DNA of 64,000 nt from the NCBI GenBank assembly GCA_937926105.1, contig CALANS010000149.1, positions 1 through 64,000 on the forward strand, given 5' to 3'. Positions 28,271 to 37,254 of the stretch are shown here, piece after piece. The notes below the pieces were generated by a model, which was not told where the DNA came from, made no database searches, and saw nothing but the letters and a program-made list of their open reading frames with translations. The position numbers were made by a program, and so were the translations under genes. The DNA comes from an uncultured Actinomycetes bacterium. GTDB lineage: Bacteria; Actinomycetota; Actinomycetes; Mycobacteriales; Nakamurellaceae. How positions within the stretch are numbered: position 1 is the stretch's first letter; each line of letters opens with the position of its first letter.

Positions 28271-28981
28271 TCAGGGCGCCAGCGGTTGGGAATGCTCGTG
28301 CATCGCGTTCTCGTGGCGGACGCGCGTGCCGATAGACGCCGGAACCTGCTCATCGTCCAGGTCGTTTGGGACTGGGTACCGGACGAAGCCGAACCCGGTG
28401 GCCACCCGGACATACAACTCGTCGACGTCCGGCCGGGCGGACGCATTGATCAGCGTGGGTATCTCTGGTCTGTGGGCGGCACACGCCGGGGTTTCGCACC
28501 AACGGTCCCGGCGACGCCGCAACTCCCGTGCCAGGCGGCGGGACCGGTCCTCCCACGCTTTGACGGTGCGGGCGCCACGGTCGATGGCGTCCAGGTAGCC
28601 CAGCAACTCGAAGCGGTAGGTCCGCTGGATGGAATCGTGCCAGACCAGCGGCTCTGACTCCCACAAGACGGTGTCTCCGTCTCGGCGGACTTGAAGCCAC
28701 AGAGATGCGTCGTCCGGGAGTCCGCACGAGCAGATGCCGATCATCGCGGGGCAGGGCTGTTCGGATGGCAGCAGCACCCTGGAGTCAGGAGGCAGTAGCC
28801 CGACCGGATCCGGCGGGTGGAACTGCGCTGGTTCCGAGCGGAGTTCTCCCGTACGGAAGTGGGTTGGTCGCTCCAAATCCAAGATGTCGACGCCGTCGAC
28901 CAGGCAGTGCGTGACCGCTCTGCCGGCACGGACATCGGTCGTGATCGCCAGCGACGAAAGCTGACGGCTGGGGCCGCTCAC
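28271..28981 (-). CDS. Hypothetical protein, 236 aa
   Basis: Unrecognised. The N-terminal part is beta-rich with a CSCG motif (AMIGICSCGLPDDASLWLQV). A central basic helix carries EDRSRRLARELRRRRDRW, followed by ETPACAAHRP. The pattern of a short metal-like Cys cluster and a WxxxP segment recurs in actinobacterial hypothetical proteins that are often encoded singly. It starts at GTG 28981 and is upstream of and same-strand with the LolA-like gene. Confidence 0.55.
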   Translation of the reverse strand: MSGPSRQLSSLAITTDVRAGRAVTHCLVDGVDILDLERPTHFRTGELRSEPAQFHPPDPVGLLPPDSRVLLPSEQPCPAMIGICSCGLPDDASLWLQVRRDGDTVLWESEPLVWHDSIQRTYRFELLGYLDAIDRGARTVKAWEDRSRRLARELRRRRDRWCETPACAAHRPEIPTLINASARPDVDELYVRVATGFGFVRYPVPNDLDDEQVPASIGTRVRHENAMHEHSQPLAP

Positions 28982-29284
28982 TTGCCCTGGGTGATGTCCA
29001 ATCTGCTGGTCATGACAGCGATGCTACTCGTGCTGCCAGGCTGCGTGACCTCACCGCGGAGATGCGCTGCGTATCCCTCATCAGTGTGCTTGTGCCATCC
29101 AAAAATGTGGAGAGCGGCACACCGGCGGCTGCACCGCCGTCGCCAAGCTGTGGGCGGCGCCAAACCCGAGCAATTCTAACGACGAATGGTCTCGCACGCC
29201 GCGATCGGCTCGCCATGGGTTCGCCAGCACGACCTGGGTAGCCAAACCCGTCACCGGTTGACCATAGGCTTGCGGTGCTGACGA
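28982..29284. other. Short non-coding spacer
   Basis: No supported gene. It is bounded by the 3' end of a GNAT pseudogene and the start of the hypothetical gene on the same strand. Confidence 0.45.
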
Positions 29285-29729
29285 TCACAGGTGCATCAGG
29301 CCCGCGTTGGTTGGTGTGAAGCCGCATGCGTTTGTCGTCGGCACGTGAATCCTGACCCCAGCGTGGCACTTGGGTTCTAGCGCTCGCCGCAACACTGGCA
29401 CTTCGGAGAGGGTGTTGCGTATGGCGCGCAGGGGCAGGAAGCGGCAGCTCGAGGTCGAGGCCCGGTACTGCCAGTGGGCAGCGACCATCACATCCTGGAG
29501 CCGGGCGTGCATCCGGCCGTCCCACACCACATTGACAAACCCGGCGAGCGGGGCGGCCCACCGGGCGGGTCTCGCCTGTCGGGCGGCGACCCAGCCAAGG
29601 CTGTGCTGTTCAACCAGACGTCGCCAGTCCCGGTCCGCGCGAGGCCGCGTTCGCGCCGAAGGCGTCGGCGTGCAACCGGTTCGCCTCGTCGCTGGTGAAC
29701 TCGCCGCGCCACATCGTCTCGATCGTCAC
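29285..29729 (-). pseudogene. Frameshifted GNAT acetyltransferase
   Basis: From GTG 29729 the N-terminal frame reads TIETMWRGEFTSDEANRLHADAF. After a shift near 29640-29660 the sequence continues in another frame as DWRRLVEQHSLGWVAARQ, then GFVNVVWDGRMHARLQDVMVAAH, and ends CGFTPTNAGLMHL. These are the successive blocks of a GNAT N-acetyltransferase (strand 4 acetyl-CoA region and the C-terminal CGF motif). The acetyl-CoA loop (Q/RxxGxG/A) itself is garbled after VAAHWQYR, so the enzyme is inactive. This reconstruction is my reading across frames. Confidence 0.75.
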
Positions 29730-29817
29730 TCGCAACACGCTATGACTGAGGCGTCCAAGGCTCAATCGGAGAGCAGAGCCGGGCAGTGCAGAGCGGTGTG
29801 CGCGGCCAGCAGGGGCC

Positions 29818-30369
29818 TCACCTACCGTCGACGATGAAATCCGCCCGTTCGGCGGGTCGCTCACCGGCGACGTAGGCGTCCTCTTCCGGCATCCACACAT
29901 CCAGCCACTGCCGGCGCATCGCATCGCCATCGCGGGCCAGTCCCCGCTCCAGTCGCAGGTCGCGGGGTGTTGACACCCAGACGGTCAGATCCCACCGATC
30001 CGACAGGTCCTGGCGCGTTGCCGAGACTCCCTCGACGATGACCACCCCGCCGGTCGGAACGTCGTGCCATTCGGCGCCCGCATCGGTTGCCCAGTCCCAT
30101 CGCTGATAGCGCCCGGGACGGCCGGTCCGAAGCGGATCCAGGACCTGGCGGATCATTCGTTGTCGGTCCCAGCCAGGTACTGTCGGTCGCGCGAAATCGT
30201 CCAGGCACACCACTGTCGCCCCGCCCAGCGTGGCAGCGAGCAGGCTGGCCAGCGTGCTCTTGCCGGCACCGCCCTCGCCATCTATGGCCACGAGCACAGT
30301 CCGCGGCGTGCCGTCACGCAGCCGCCGGACGTGGGCGGCAAGTTCGACCGCGGTCACCGTGACAGGCAC
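29818..30369 (-). CDS. Uridine-kinase-like P-loop kinase
   Basis: A 183-aa protein from GTG 30369. It shows Walker A GEGGAGKST at about 29-37, a lid/substrate segment VVCLDDFARPTVPGWD typical of uridine kinases, and GGVVIVEGVSATRQDL with the usual IVEG motif. The C-terminal WMPEEDAYVAGERPAERADFIVDG matches the end of phosphoribulokinase/uridine kinase relatives in actinobacteria. It probably phosphorylates a nucleoside or similar alcohol with ATP. The GNAT remnant lies just downstream on the same strand. Confidence 0.87.
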   Translation of the reverse strand: MPVTVTAVELAAHVRRLRDGTPRTVLVAIDGEGGAGKSTLASLLAATLGGATVVCLDDFARPTVPGWDRQRMIRQVLDPLRTGRPGRYQRWDWATDAGAEWHDVPTGGVVIVEGVSATRQDLSDRWDLTVWVSTPRDLRLERGLARDGDAMRRQWLDVWMPEEDAYVAGERPAERADFIVDGR

Positions 30370-30793
30370 ATCACAATTGTGCCCAAACCGGCAGCAGCAT
30401 CCGTCCGCCCGACCCCGGTTGACGATCGCTGAGCAGTGACGATGGCGACCCGGCAGGTGATCCAGCCCGCGCTCCACCGCGGTCGGTGGTTCGTACGATC
30501 TCGGCATGGCGCACCGAAGCTGGCTTGGCCTGTTTTCGACTGTCGCTATGGCCCCGTTTTCAAGCGTCGTCGACACGTTCGAGTCCGAGGGGTCCGGTGC
30601 GCCTGCAACGGGGCGCGCGGGCTGCGCTTGAATGGTTCGCCTCGATGGCGGCGGTTGGTCGGCGACGGGTTGTGGGCTGATCTGCATCCACAGTGTGAGA
30701 GTTATCCACGTTCTCGCCGCTGGGGTCGCGATGCCGCTCGCGATTCTGGTCTTTTTCGGGGGGTGACCGGATTCTTGCGATAGGAGTGATGTT
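30370..30793. other. Spacer without a recognised gene
   Basis: About 420 bp. It carries one DnaA-box-like TTATCCACG at about 30712 and several short frames (about 40 codons) without support. The promoter of the kinase gene should be here on the minus strand. Confidence 0.45.
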
Positions 30794-31030
30794 ATGCGTG
30801 GGAGTCATGTAAGGCCGCGCGCTCTGACTGCACGATTGACCGCTGCCGAGTGGCCGACCGGTGTGGCGCTTCCAAATACTCGATCGGTGATGCTGATTCC
30901 TCCAGCTCGCGGCGAACGTGTCGTCAGCGTCATTTGCGACATCCTAGGTCGAGAACTGACGCTGGAATTGTCATTCGCAACACTGTATCGGTGGTGTGAG
31001 GCAACTTCCAGCGCTCTTCGTGACGGGTGA
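30794..31030 (+). CDS. Small hypothetical protein
   Basis: A 78-codon frame begins with ATG preceded by AGGAGT at 6-base spacing, which is the only reason to consider it. The product (for example GERVVSVICDILGRELTLEL) has no recognised family or membrane segment. It may be a real small gene or a coincidence. Confidence 0.35.
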   Translation: MRGSHVRPRALTARLTAAEWPTGVALPNTRSVMLIPPARGERVVSVICDILGRELTLELSFATLYRWCEATSSALRDG

Positions 31031-31523
31031 CGGTCAGCGCTGCCCGGGAATTGATCCCGGGTGCGTCGAGGCTTGAAGGCTTCGTAGCCCGTCTACTGGC
31101 GCTGATATCGGCAGACGTTCGTCGGTGCTCGAATTGGTTAAGCGCATCCAGGGGTACGGGCCGGGGGCGGCGCAGCAGACGCCATGGCTGAACGAGCCCA
31201 GACACCATGGTTGTGCGGGCAGTCGCGCCCGTCTGGGAAGGTCAGCGTGTGCGGCTTGCAGGGGCCGATGTCAGCTTCGTCGGTGGTCAGCGCCGCGGTC
31301 GGGCTTTCGGTCCAGCGTCTGCGCGCAATATGGAGCTACGAAGTGGCCGTCAAGCTGCGGTCCGCGAGTGCGTCCACAAGCGGGCCCGGGCCAGTTTCCG
31401 CGTCTTCGACATCGAGATCGCGTACCGCCGGTCGACAACGCGGGAATCCATTTGCGGATTCTGGGTACGGCTTATTGCAGTTCCGAGTCTGCACGTGGTA
31501 AGGCGATGGTTCGGTTCGGAAAA
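31031..31523. other. Spacer with a perfect hairpin at 31043-31061
   Basis: CCCGGGA (31043-31049) and TCCCGGG (31055-31061) form a 7-bp stem with a 5-nt loop. No tRNA fold or convincing gene was seen in the rest. The segment separates the accessory genes from the relaxase 3' end and could hold an element boundary. Confidence 0.4.
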
Positions 31524-34500
31524 TTATCTGGACTGTTCGGCGATGGTCGTTGATGGGTGTTGTGGCCGCGGTGGGTTGCGCTGGTTTCGGCCGAGTTGGC
31601 CGGCTCGCTCAAGGCGGCGGTGGTGGCTGGATCGGACCGCTCGGGCTTGGAGCGTTCGTGCGGCTGGCTCGGAGCCCGTTCGGGCGATGATGGCGGCGAG
31701 GGTGCTGTCGCGGTCGGAGTGTTCGGGTCCGAAAGCCTGGTCGCCGCTGCCGGCCGAGTCGGTCGTGAGGTAGGCATGGTTGGCTGCGGTGCCGCGGGTC
31801 AGCGCCACGTAGAAGGCTTCGCGGGTCATGCGGCTGGTGGCAATCGTGTGGGTGGTGTCGACGGTCATGCCTTGGCAGCGGTGGGCAGTGACGGCATAGC
31901 CGAGTTCGACATGTTCCGCGACGTAGTCTGCGGGGAGCATGGTTTCTCGCGATGCCGTGCTGGATTGCACTCTCAACGCTCCATCAGGTTGGACGGCGGT
32001 GACGGTGAAGGCAGCGCCGTTCTTGACGAACCCGGACTGGTAGCGGCCGCGGTTGTCGGGGCGCTGCCGGGGTTCGGTGCCGTCGGGGAGGTGGCGGTCG
32101 ACGCGGCGGGTGACGATGTGGTCGCCGATCCCGGCGATGGTGCCATCGTAGAGCTGCGCTCCCTTGGGAAGTACGGATCCTTGCTGGATGTTGTCGGCTC
32201 TGGCTCTGAGGTTGAGTGCCTGGACGGTGTCGTTGTCGGCGGCGATCAGAAGACTGTCCAGCCCGGCGTCGCGGTCTGCTTTCCAGGCTGTATAGGCGGC
32301 GTCGATCATCTGCTGGGTGTCGCCGTCGGCGAATCGGCCGTGCTGCTGATATGCGACAAGGGCGGCGGGGTTGCCGTTGCGGAGCTGCAGCGACGCTGCG
32401 GCCTCCCACTCACGGACGGTGCCGTCGGGGCTGCGGAAGCGGTGGATGCCGGTCAGATGGGGCGTGTCGGTCCGGTGCTCGGCGAGCAGTTCGAAGGTGC
32501 CGCCGGCGCCGATGGCCGGCAGCTGGTGGTGGTCGCCGACCAGCAGCAGCTTTGCTCCGGATTCCTTGGCCTGAGCTGCGAGGGCTTCCAGAGTATGCAG
32601 GTCTGCCATGCCGGCCTCGTCCAGGACGAGGAGTTGGCCGGGGTGCAAGGCCCACCGGTCGTAGCGCTCGACTGCGCGCGCGACCGCGTTGTCGATACCG
32701 CTGGTGGGTCGACCGGGGGCGGCGCGCCGGTCGCGGCGTGCCTGCAGTTGCTGGATGCGGTCGGCGCGGCCGGCCTGCAGCTTCTGTTGGGCGAGCCATT
32801 GGGCGGTGTTCTCGGCGACGACGGCGATCTCGGTGCCGAGCACCTGGGCGGCGACAGCGGAGGTGGCCAACCCGACCACGGAACCAGGGCCGTGCTCGGC
32901 CTCCCAGACTGCGCGGAGCCCGGCCATGGTGGTGGTCTTGCCGGTACCGGCCGGGCCGACGAGCACGTCGGTGACCCGGCCGGAGGAGCAGACCGAGCGG
33001 ACGGCGCCGGCCTGGTCCGGCTGCAGGGTGAGGTCCCGGTCGGGCAACGAGGTGGTGACGATCCGCTCGACGGTCGCTGCAGGCACGGTGGGCGCGGACA
33101 TGTCGTCCGTCGCCTGAAGGAGATTGTCTTCGGCGGCGAGGACCTCGGGTGAGGTGAAGACCTCGGGCGGGTCGTAGATGGACCGGCCGGTCGTCACGTC
33201 CGTCACCGTCGGCGCCTCTGGGGTGGCGGTGGGGTTGAGCAGGACGCTGCGATCCATGGACGCCCGTGTTGCACGGTCGCGGGCGGCGAGAAGCTCGTCA
33301 GCGTTGGTGAAATGGATGCCGGCGGCGCCCATGGCACGGCAGGCCGCGGCGACGAGGTTCCACCGTGACCAGGTGGACCGTTTCGCCTCGACCTCGTCCA
33401 GCGCTGCCGCGGCGAGCTTCTCGACGGTGGCGTCGTCGACGATGGCGGATGTCGTCGCCGGTCTCGGATGGTGGGCTGCGGCGTCGGTAACGTGTCGCGC
33501 CCAATCCCTCGGATCGGCGCCGAGGATCAGCCCGGCCCGGCGAGCCCACTGCTGGGTGTACTCGGCGAGGCTGGTGGCCTTCTTCGGCTGCCGGGTGGCC
33601 AGGGTGGCCTGCTGGCGGATGCGCACCGCCTCGGGCCCGGTGGGCTGCCGGCGGTGCTCGGCGACGAACCCGGCGATGGCGTGGTCCTTGGCGGCGGTGA
33701 TCGCCGCGGAGCGTTGGGAGAACTCGGCGATCAGATGGTCGGGGATGTCTGCGAGCTCTCGGCGGGGGTTGCGGTTGCGCCCCCGCAACCGGGTCTCCCA
33801 CGCAAGACCGAGGGCGCGGGTGATGTTGTCGGCCAGCAGCAGGTCGTAGGTGTCGGAGTGCGCCACCGCCGCGGCGTACAGCGAGTGGGAGTCCAGGGTG
33901 CGCCACCTGCCGTCGCCGACGGTCTGTGCCCGGTTGGCGACGGTCAGGTGCGAGTGAAGCTGCGGGTCACCTGCGCGGGAGTCGTGGTGGTCGAACCCGG
34001 CGGCAATCAGACCCTTGACGGGGACGCGGGCTGTCCCGTTGCGGCCGGTGCGGGTCCGGGCAACATCCCGTTCGATCAGTCCGAGGGTGACGCCGATCGC
34101 CGCGTGATGGGCATCGACAATGGCGCGCTGAACCGACGCATCCGAGAGCGCCCACAGCACCGACACGGACTTGGGCACGGAGAAGGTCAGGTCGAACCCG
34201 GCCACCGATGCCCGGTTCGGTTTGGCCTTCTCCGTCGCGGTGATTGCGGCGATCTTCGCCTCGCGCACCGCGTCCGGCAGATCGTCGGGCAGTGCCGTGA
34301 CTGCGGCGGCGATCCGCTCGGCCAGTGGTGCGCTGGTGGCGTATTCGCGGCCGAGGACGGTGTCGATGACGGGGTCGTGTGCGGCGCCGAACAGCCGGGC
34401 CATCTGCTCCTCGGTGACGATGCTTCCGGCCTTGAGCCCATTGCCATCGGCCAGTCCGTCCAGGCCGTGGCCGAGCCAGATTCCGGCGGGGTAGCCGGGG

Positions 34501-34619
34501 TTGGTGTAGTAGCGGGTCATCGCCTCGCCGGCCCGGTCGGGGGCGTCGCCGCGGGCGGTGTGCCGCATCAGGTACCGGTACCCGGGCCCGGCCGACAGTC
34601 GCGCGATCGACATCACCAT
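31524..34619 (-). CDS. traA: MobF-family relaxase-helicase (TraA/TrwC-like)
   Basis: About 1031 aa. The N-terminal relaxase domain starts MSIARLSAGPGYRYL, with candidate tyrosines at 14, 16, 37 and 38, and contains the metal-binding histidine cluster FDHHDSRAGDPQLHSHL (about 206-223) followed by TVANRAQT. The C-terminal RecD-like helicase has Walker A GPAGTGKTTT (about 553), LLVLDEAGMADLHTL, LVGDHHQLPAIGAGG, and terminal GYAVTAHRCQGMTVD and FYVALTRGT. It nicks oriT, stays covalently bound to the strand and unwinds it for transfer. Starts at 34637, 34619 and 34613 are all possible; the 138-codon upstream frame is rejected as low-complexity. It is transcribed away from the transfer operon. Confidence 0.95.
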   Translation of the reverse strand: MVMSIARLSAGPGYRYLMRHTARGDAPDRAGEAMTRYYTNPGYPAGIWLGHGLDGLADGNGLKAGSIVTEEQMARLFGAAHDPVIDTVLGREYATSAPLAERIAAAVTALPDDLPDAVREAKIAAITATEKAKPNRASVAGFDLTFSVPKSVSVLWALSDASVQRAIVDAHHAAIGVTLGLIERDVARTRTGRNGTARVPVKGLIAAGFDHHDSRAGDPQLHSHLTVANRAQTVGDGRWRTLDSHSLYAAAVAHSDTYDLLLADNITRALGLAWETRLRGRNRNPRRELADIPDHLIAEFSQRSAAITAAKDHAIAGFVAEHRRQPTGPEAVRIRQQATLATRQPKKATSLAEYTQQWARRAGLILGADPRDWARHVTDAAAHHPRPATTSAIVDDATVEKLAAAALDEVEAKRSTWSRWNLVAAACRAMGAAGIHFTNADELLAARDRATRASMDRSVLLNPTATPEAPTVTDVTTGRSIYDPPEVFTSPEVLAAEDNLLQATDDMSAPTVPAATVERIVTTSLPDRDLTLQPDQAGAVRSVCSSGRVTDVLVGPAGTGKTTTMAGLRAVWEAEHGPGSVVGLATSAVAAQVLGTEIAVVAENTAQWLAQQKLQAGRADRIQQLQARRDRRAAPGRPTSGIDNAVARAVERYDRWALHPGQLLVLDEAGMADLHTLEALAAQAKESGAKLLLVGDHHQLPAIGAGGTFELLAEHRTDTPHLTGIHRFRSPDGTVREWEAAASLQLRNGNPAALVAYQQHGRFADGDTQQMIDAAYTAWKADRDAGLDSLLIAADNDTVQALNLRARADNIQQGSVLPKGAQLYDGTIAGIGDHIVTRRVDRHLPDGTEPRQRPDNRGRYQSGFVKNGAAFTVTAVQPDGALRVQSSTASRETMLPADYVAEHVELGYAVTAHRCQGMTVDTTHTIATSRMTREAFYVALTRGTAANHAYLTTDSAGSGDQAFGPEHSDRDSTLAAIIARTGSEPAARTLQARAVRSSHHRRLERAGQLGRNQRNPPRPQHPSTTIAEQSR

Positions 34620-35827
34620 AGTGAGAGGTGGTTCCATCGCTGCGCCGTTGAGCGTCGGGTTGGGAAGGATTTCTCGGGCCTTTCGATGAGGGCCGTCGGT
34701 CAACCTGTGGTTTGCCCGGGTGGCCGTGCATTCTCGATGCCAGTCGTGTGAATGAAGAATCAAGATCAACACCGGCGTCGGCCGGGCCCGGTGCGGGAGC
34801 GCTCCGCAGGAGCGCAGCCGGCCCGCCGTCGGCCGCGCGTCGGCACCGGGGCCACTGGCGACGGCTGCGGTTGTCGACGGTCTCCGGGTACCGGCCCGCG
34901 GGAGCGTCACTGAAGTCGACGTGGTCTGGCTCATTGAGGTCGGGATCACCGGGGTCGTCACCTCCGGGCGCGTGGGGCCCCACCCCCACCCGGGCGCGGC
35001 GTCGCTCTGCGGGACGGAGTCCTGCACTGTCGTCTCGCGGGCACCCCCCACTTGGGCTCGCGGCCGGCGTTGCTGTCACCGCACCACCCACCCCACCAGG
35101 CCGGGCGACCGTCACCCCGGTGTGCCCGGCTGTCGTGGTCCTGACTGGATCGCGCCAACCGCCGGAGTCTGAAACTCCGGAGTCGTTCTCCCGGCGTCCG
35201 GGTTGCGCCTGGTCTCGAACGACGGCGAGCGCAGGGCAGAGATCTCCCCGGAGACTCTGCGGGGCTGAGGCGCGCTCGATCCCTGGCGCGTAGCCGTGCA
35301 CCGGCGATAGCCTGGCCGCGCGGGCCCGGTCGAATGCCCACACCGAAGAGTTGGCGTACAGGATGCGAGCCGGCCGCCCTGGAAGGCACTTTGCCGCAGG
35401 TGAGGTTTCCTGGTTTGGCTCGCCGGGCCCGCCCACGATCGCGCAGGTCATCAAATGCTGCCGGTCATGTTTACCGATCAGCCTCCGGCCGCGCGGTCGC
35501 CGTCCGCACCGGTCATCGACGGGGCGCAGCGAAACCGCAGTCAAAGCGCAGCCATACCGCAGCGTTGCAGGTGGGGACGGGCGCACCGGGATCAAGGCGG
35601 GAGTCCGGGGGATCGGCGCGCTGTCCGGGTGCGGGGTGTGGGCCTGGCCCTCGGTCGCGGTGCGCAGCCCGCGTGCCGGGTGGGCGCTGCTGGAGGAACC
35701 CGTGAATCACGGGCGGGGCGGCGGTTGGTGCTCTCGCTCGGCTGAGCGCGGCGCGTCGCTGCCGTGACGTGGACGCTGCCCATCTGGTCGGGGATTGGGC
35801 GATGGGCGTGGCCAGCAGCGATGGATG
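34620..35827. other. Non-coding region upstream of the relaxase; candidate oriT
   Basis: About 1.2 kb of very GC-rich DNA with only shadow frames. It contains a perfect hairpin CCGGAGT-CTGAA-ACTCCGG (35162-35180) and a tandem 11-bp repeat set at 35526-35569. Transfer origins of MobF systems usually lie near the relaxase gene, so the hairpin region is the best oriT candidate in the window. No nic consensus was identified. Confidence 0.4.
35526..35569 (+). repeat. Four tandem 11-bp iteron-like units (locus A)
   Basis: Units read GCAGCGAAACC, GCAGTCAAAGC, GCAGCCATACC and GCAGCGTTGCA, directly head to tail. Related units recur at 37167-37188 and, inverted, at 37255-37287. This pattern resembles iterons that bind a replication initiator or partition protein. 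The repeats are seen directly; the role is inferred. Confidence 0.7.
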
Positions 35828-36058
35828 TCAGGGCTGTCGGCGTCGGCCTGCGCCGGGTTTGGGCACGAGCGCGTCGGGATGGATGGTGCGGCCGGTTCGG
35901 CGGGCCCAGGCGACGACATCGGCTAGGTGCCAGATGCTGCCCATTGCCAGGACGGCCACGGGCTCGGGGAAGTCGTCGCGCTGGGTGAGTTGGTAGACGC
36001 GGGCGCGGTTGACGGCGAGCAGCCGGGTCAGTTCCTGACTGCCGACCAGTTGCTCCAC
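35828..36058 (-). CDS. AlpA/excisionase-type HTH protein
   Basis: A 76-aa protein with the HTH_17 pattern LVGSQELTRLLAVNRARVYQLTQRDDFPEPVAVLAMGSIWHLADVVAWARR. It is a typical small DNA-binding regulator of integrative elements. The GTG at 36058 is the start. It faces a 128-bp AT-rich segment of repeated motifs and the divergent transfer operon, so it probably binds there and controls transfer or excision (inference). Confidence 0.82.
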   Translation of the reverse strand: MEQLVGSQELTRLLAVNRARVYQLTQRDDFPEPVAVLAMGSIWHLADVVAWARRTGRTIHPDALVPKPGAGRRRQP

Positions 36059-36160
36059 CCCACGAGCATAGACATATGCATAGAGCTTGGCACGATCCCA
36101 TCGCTATAGACACTTGCATACTAGGCATGTGCGTAGTATGGTAGACATATGGATAGGGCA
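36059..36160. promoter_or_regulatory. AT-rich control region with three repeated motifs
   Basis: In a GC-rich neighbourhood this roughly 100-bp segment is AT-rich and carries three related direct repeats: ATAGACATATGCATAG (36068-36083), ATAGACACTTGCATA (36106-36120) and GTAGACATATGGATAG (36141-36156), spaced 35-38 bp apart. An inverted pair, CATACTA (36117-36123) and TAGTATG (36134-36140), lies between. It separates the HTH gene from the plus-strand genes and is the likely shared promoter/operator of the element. Confidence 0.65.
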
Positions 36161-36186
36161 AGCGTTGCGGGCGGGGGTGAGCGGCG

Positions 36187-36627
36187 GTGACGATCACGCA
36201 GCACATCACCGCGACCGTCGCCCTGGCCGGCGAGCAGTCGGTGTCGCTGGACGCGCACGGCACGGGCGGGGCCGGGTCGCTGATCACGGTGACGGTCGGG
36301 TCGGTGGCGGTGTGGCTGCACGACCGGCGGGCCGCGAACTGCTACTCGCAGGCCTGGCTGGACGGGGTCGCGGCGGAGGCCCGCTGCTACCTGCCCGCCG
36401 CCGAGAAGATCCGGGTCGGGCAGAGCGCCGCCTGCTACCCGGTGCTCGCGGTGCACGCCAACGGCTGGGACCGGCATGCCGCGACCTACAACCCGGCCCG
36501 GCATGAACTGGTCCTCGCGGTGGGTTACCTGCGGTGGGTGGTGCTGGACCGGACCGCCTATGACGTGCAGGCCGCGGCGTGGCGCCGGGTGCGGGACCTG
36601 GCCACGGTGATCCTGCCGCCGCACTGA
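36187..36627 (+). CDS. Hypothetical protein, 146 aa, first gene after the control region
   Basis: Unrecognised soluble protein starting at GTG with GGGGGTGAG upstream. It contains an alternating beta pattern (ITVTVGSVAVWLHD) then a helix-rich half with several Cys residues, and ends VVLDRTAYDVQAAAWRRVRDLATVI. It is the first plus-strand gene of the element and may be an early regulatory or accessory transfer gene. Confidence 0.6.
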   Translation: MTITQHITATVALAGEQSVSLDAHGTGGAGSLITVTVGSVAVWLHDRRAANCYSQAWLDGVAAEARCYLPAAEKIRVGQSAACYPVLAVHANGWDRHAATYNPARHELVLAVGYLRWVVLDRTAYDVQAAAWRRVRDLATVILPPH

Positions 36628-36690
36628 ACCCGCGCCTGCCTTCTCGGCAGCGGCCGGCGACCACCGGTCTCGGCGCCCCCTCTCGGCCGG

Positions 36691-36718
36691 TTATCCACAG
36701 CGCCGCAGTCTGTCCACA
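36691..36718 (+). promoter_or_regulatory. Pair of DnaA-box-like sequences
   Basis: TTATCCACA (36691-36699), a perfect DnaA box, is followed by TGTCCACA (36711-36718) in the intergenic gap between two hypothetical genes. Together with nearby iteron-like repeats they suggest a replication origin of a plasmid or replicating integrative element. Two boxes are few for a full origin. Confidence 0.4.
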
Positions 36719-36760
36719 CCGCCCCCGGATGCTTGGGCACGGCTGGGCAGGGCTTGTTGC

Positions 36761-37051
36761 ATGCCGGTCATGGGTACCTCGCACGGGCCTTTCACCGTCA
36801 CGGTCGACGGGGCGGCCCATTCCGCTGGTGACGCCGCCGCGGCGGCGTCGCGGCTGCATGAAGTGATCGCCGCCAGGGCGGCCGAACGGCCGTCCCGGCC
36901 GGTGCGGTGGCGGATCGACGGACCGCGCGGCGGAGCGCTGTGGGGGCAGGTGGCGCTGCCCGAGCCTGACCCCGGGTGGCTGCGCTGGTGGATCGAGGCG
37001 ATCGCGGCGGAGTTGGGGTCGTTCGCCTATCTGGACGGGCCGGTGCGGTGA
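36761..37051 (+). CDS. Small hypothetical protein, 96 aa
   Basis: Starts at ATG 36761 or 36770. The sequence has a beta-rich start GPFTVTVDGAAHSAG, a helix RLHEVIAARAAERP and an end with WLRWWIEAIAAELGSF. No family was recognised. Its position between the control region and the repeats suggests an element-specific accessory gene. Confidence 0.5.
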   Translation: MPVMGTSHGPFTVTVDGAAHSAGDAAAAASRLHEVIAARAAERPSRPVRWRIDGPRGGALWGQVALPEPDPGWLRWWIEAIAAELGSFAYLDGPVR

Positions 37052-37166
37052 TGTCGTCCACCCCGCGAAGCGCGGCAAGGACGGTGCGGGCCTCGGTGGT
37101 CGGCGTCGCCGCCGGCGATTGTCACCGATGTTTCTTCAAGATTCTTTTCCCGGCCGGGTGCGGGGC

Positions 37167-37188
37167 GCAGCCAAACCGTAGCGTCGCA
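37167..37188 (+). repeat. Two 11-bp iteron-like units (locus B)
   Basis: Units GCAGCCAAACC and GTAGCGTCGCA, followed by GGT. This matches the last two units of locus A plus GGT at 22 of 25 positions in the same orientation. Confidence 0.65.
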
Positions 37189-37254
37189 GGTCAGCGCCCG
37201 CGGACTCGTCGTCGGGGACCGGGATGGCTGCGGGGCGCACCGGCCGTCGGCTGC

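Noticed and set aside
30712..30720. Single DnaA-box-like TTATCCACG
   Set aside because: An isolated near-match in a spacer; not enough for an origin.
31043..31061. Hairpin considered as a tRNA arm
   Set aside because: No cloverleaf, anticodon arm or acceptor stem could be formed around it.
31557..33152. 531-codon plus-strand open frame
   Set aside because: It lies antisense to the relaxase-helicase, whose motifs are unmistakable; the frame exists because of high GC.
34620..35051. Upstream extension of the relaxase frame
   Set aside because: Composition is low-complexity and the conserved MSIARLSAG start lies downstream.
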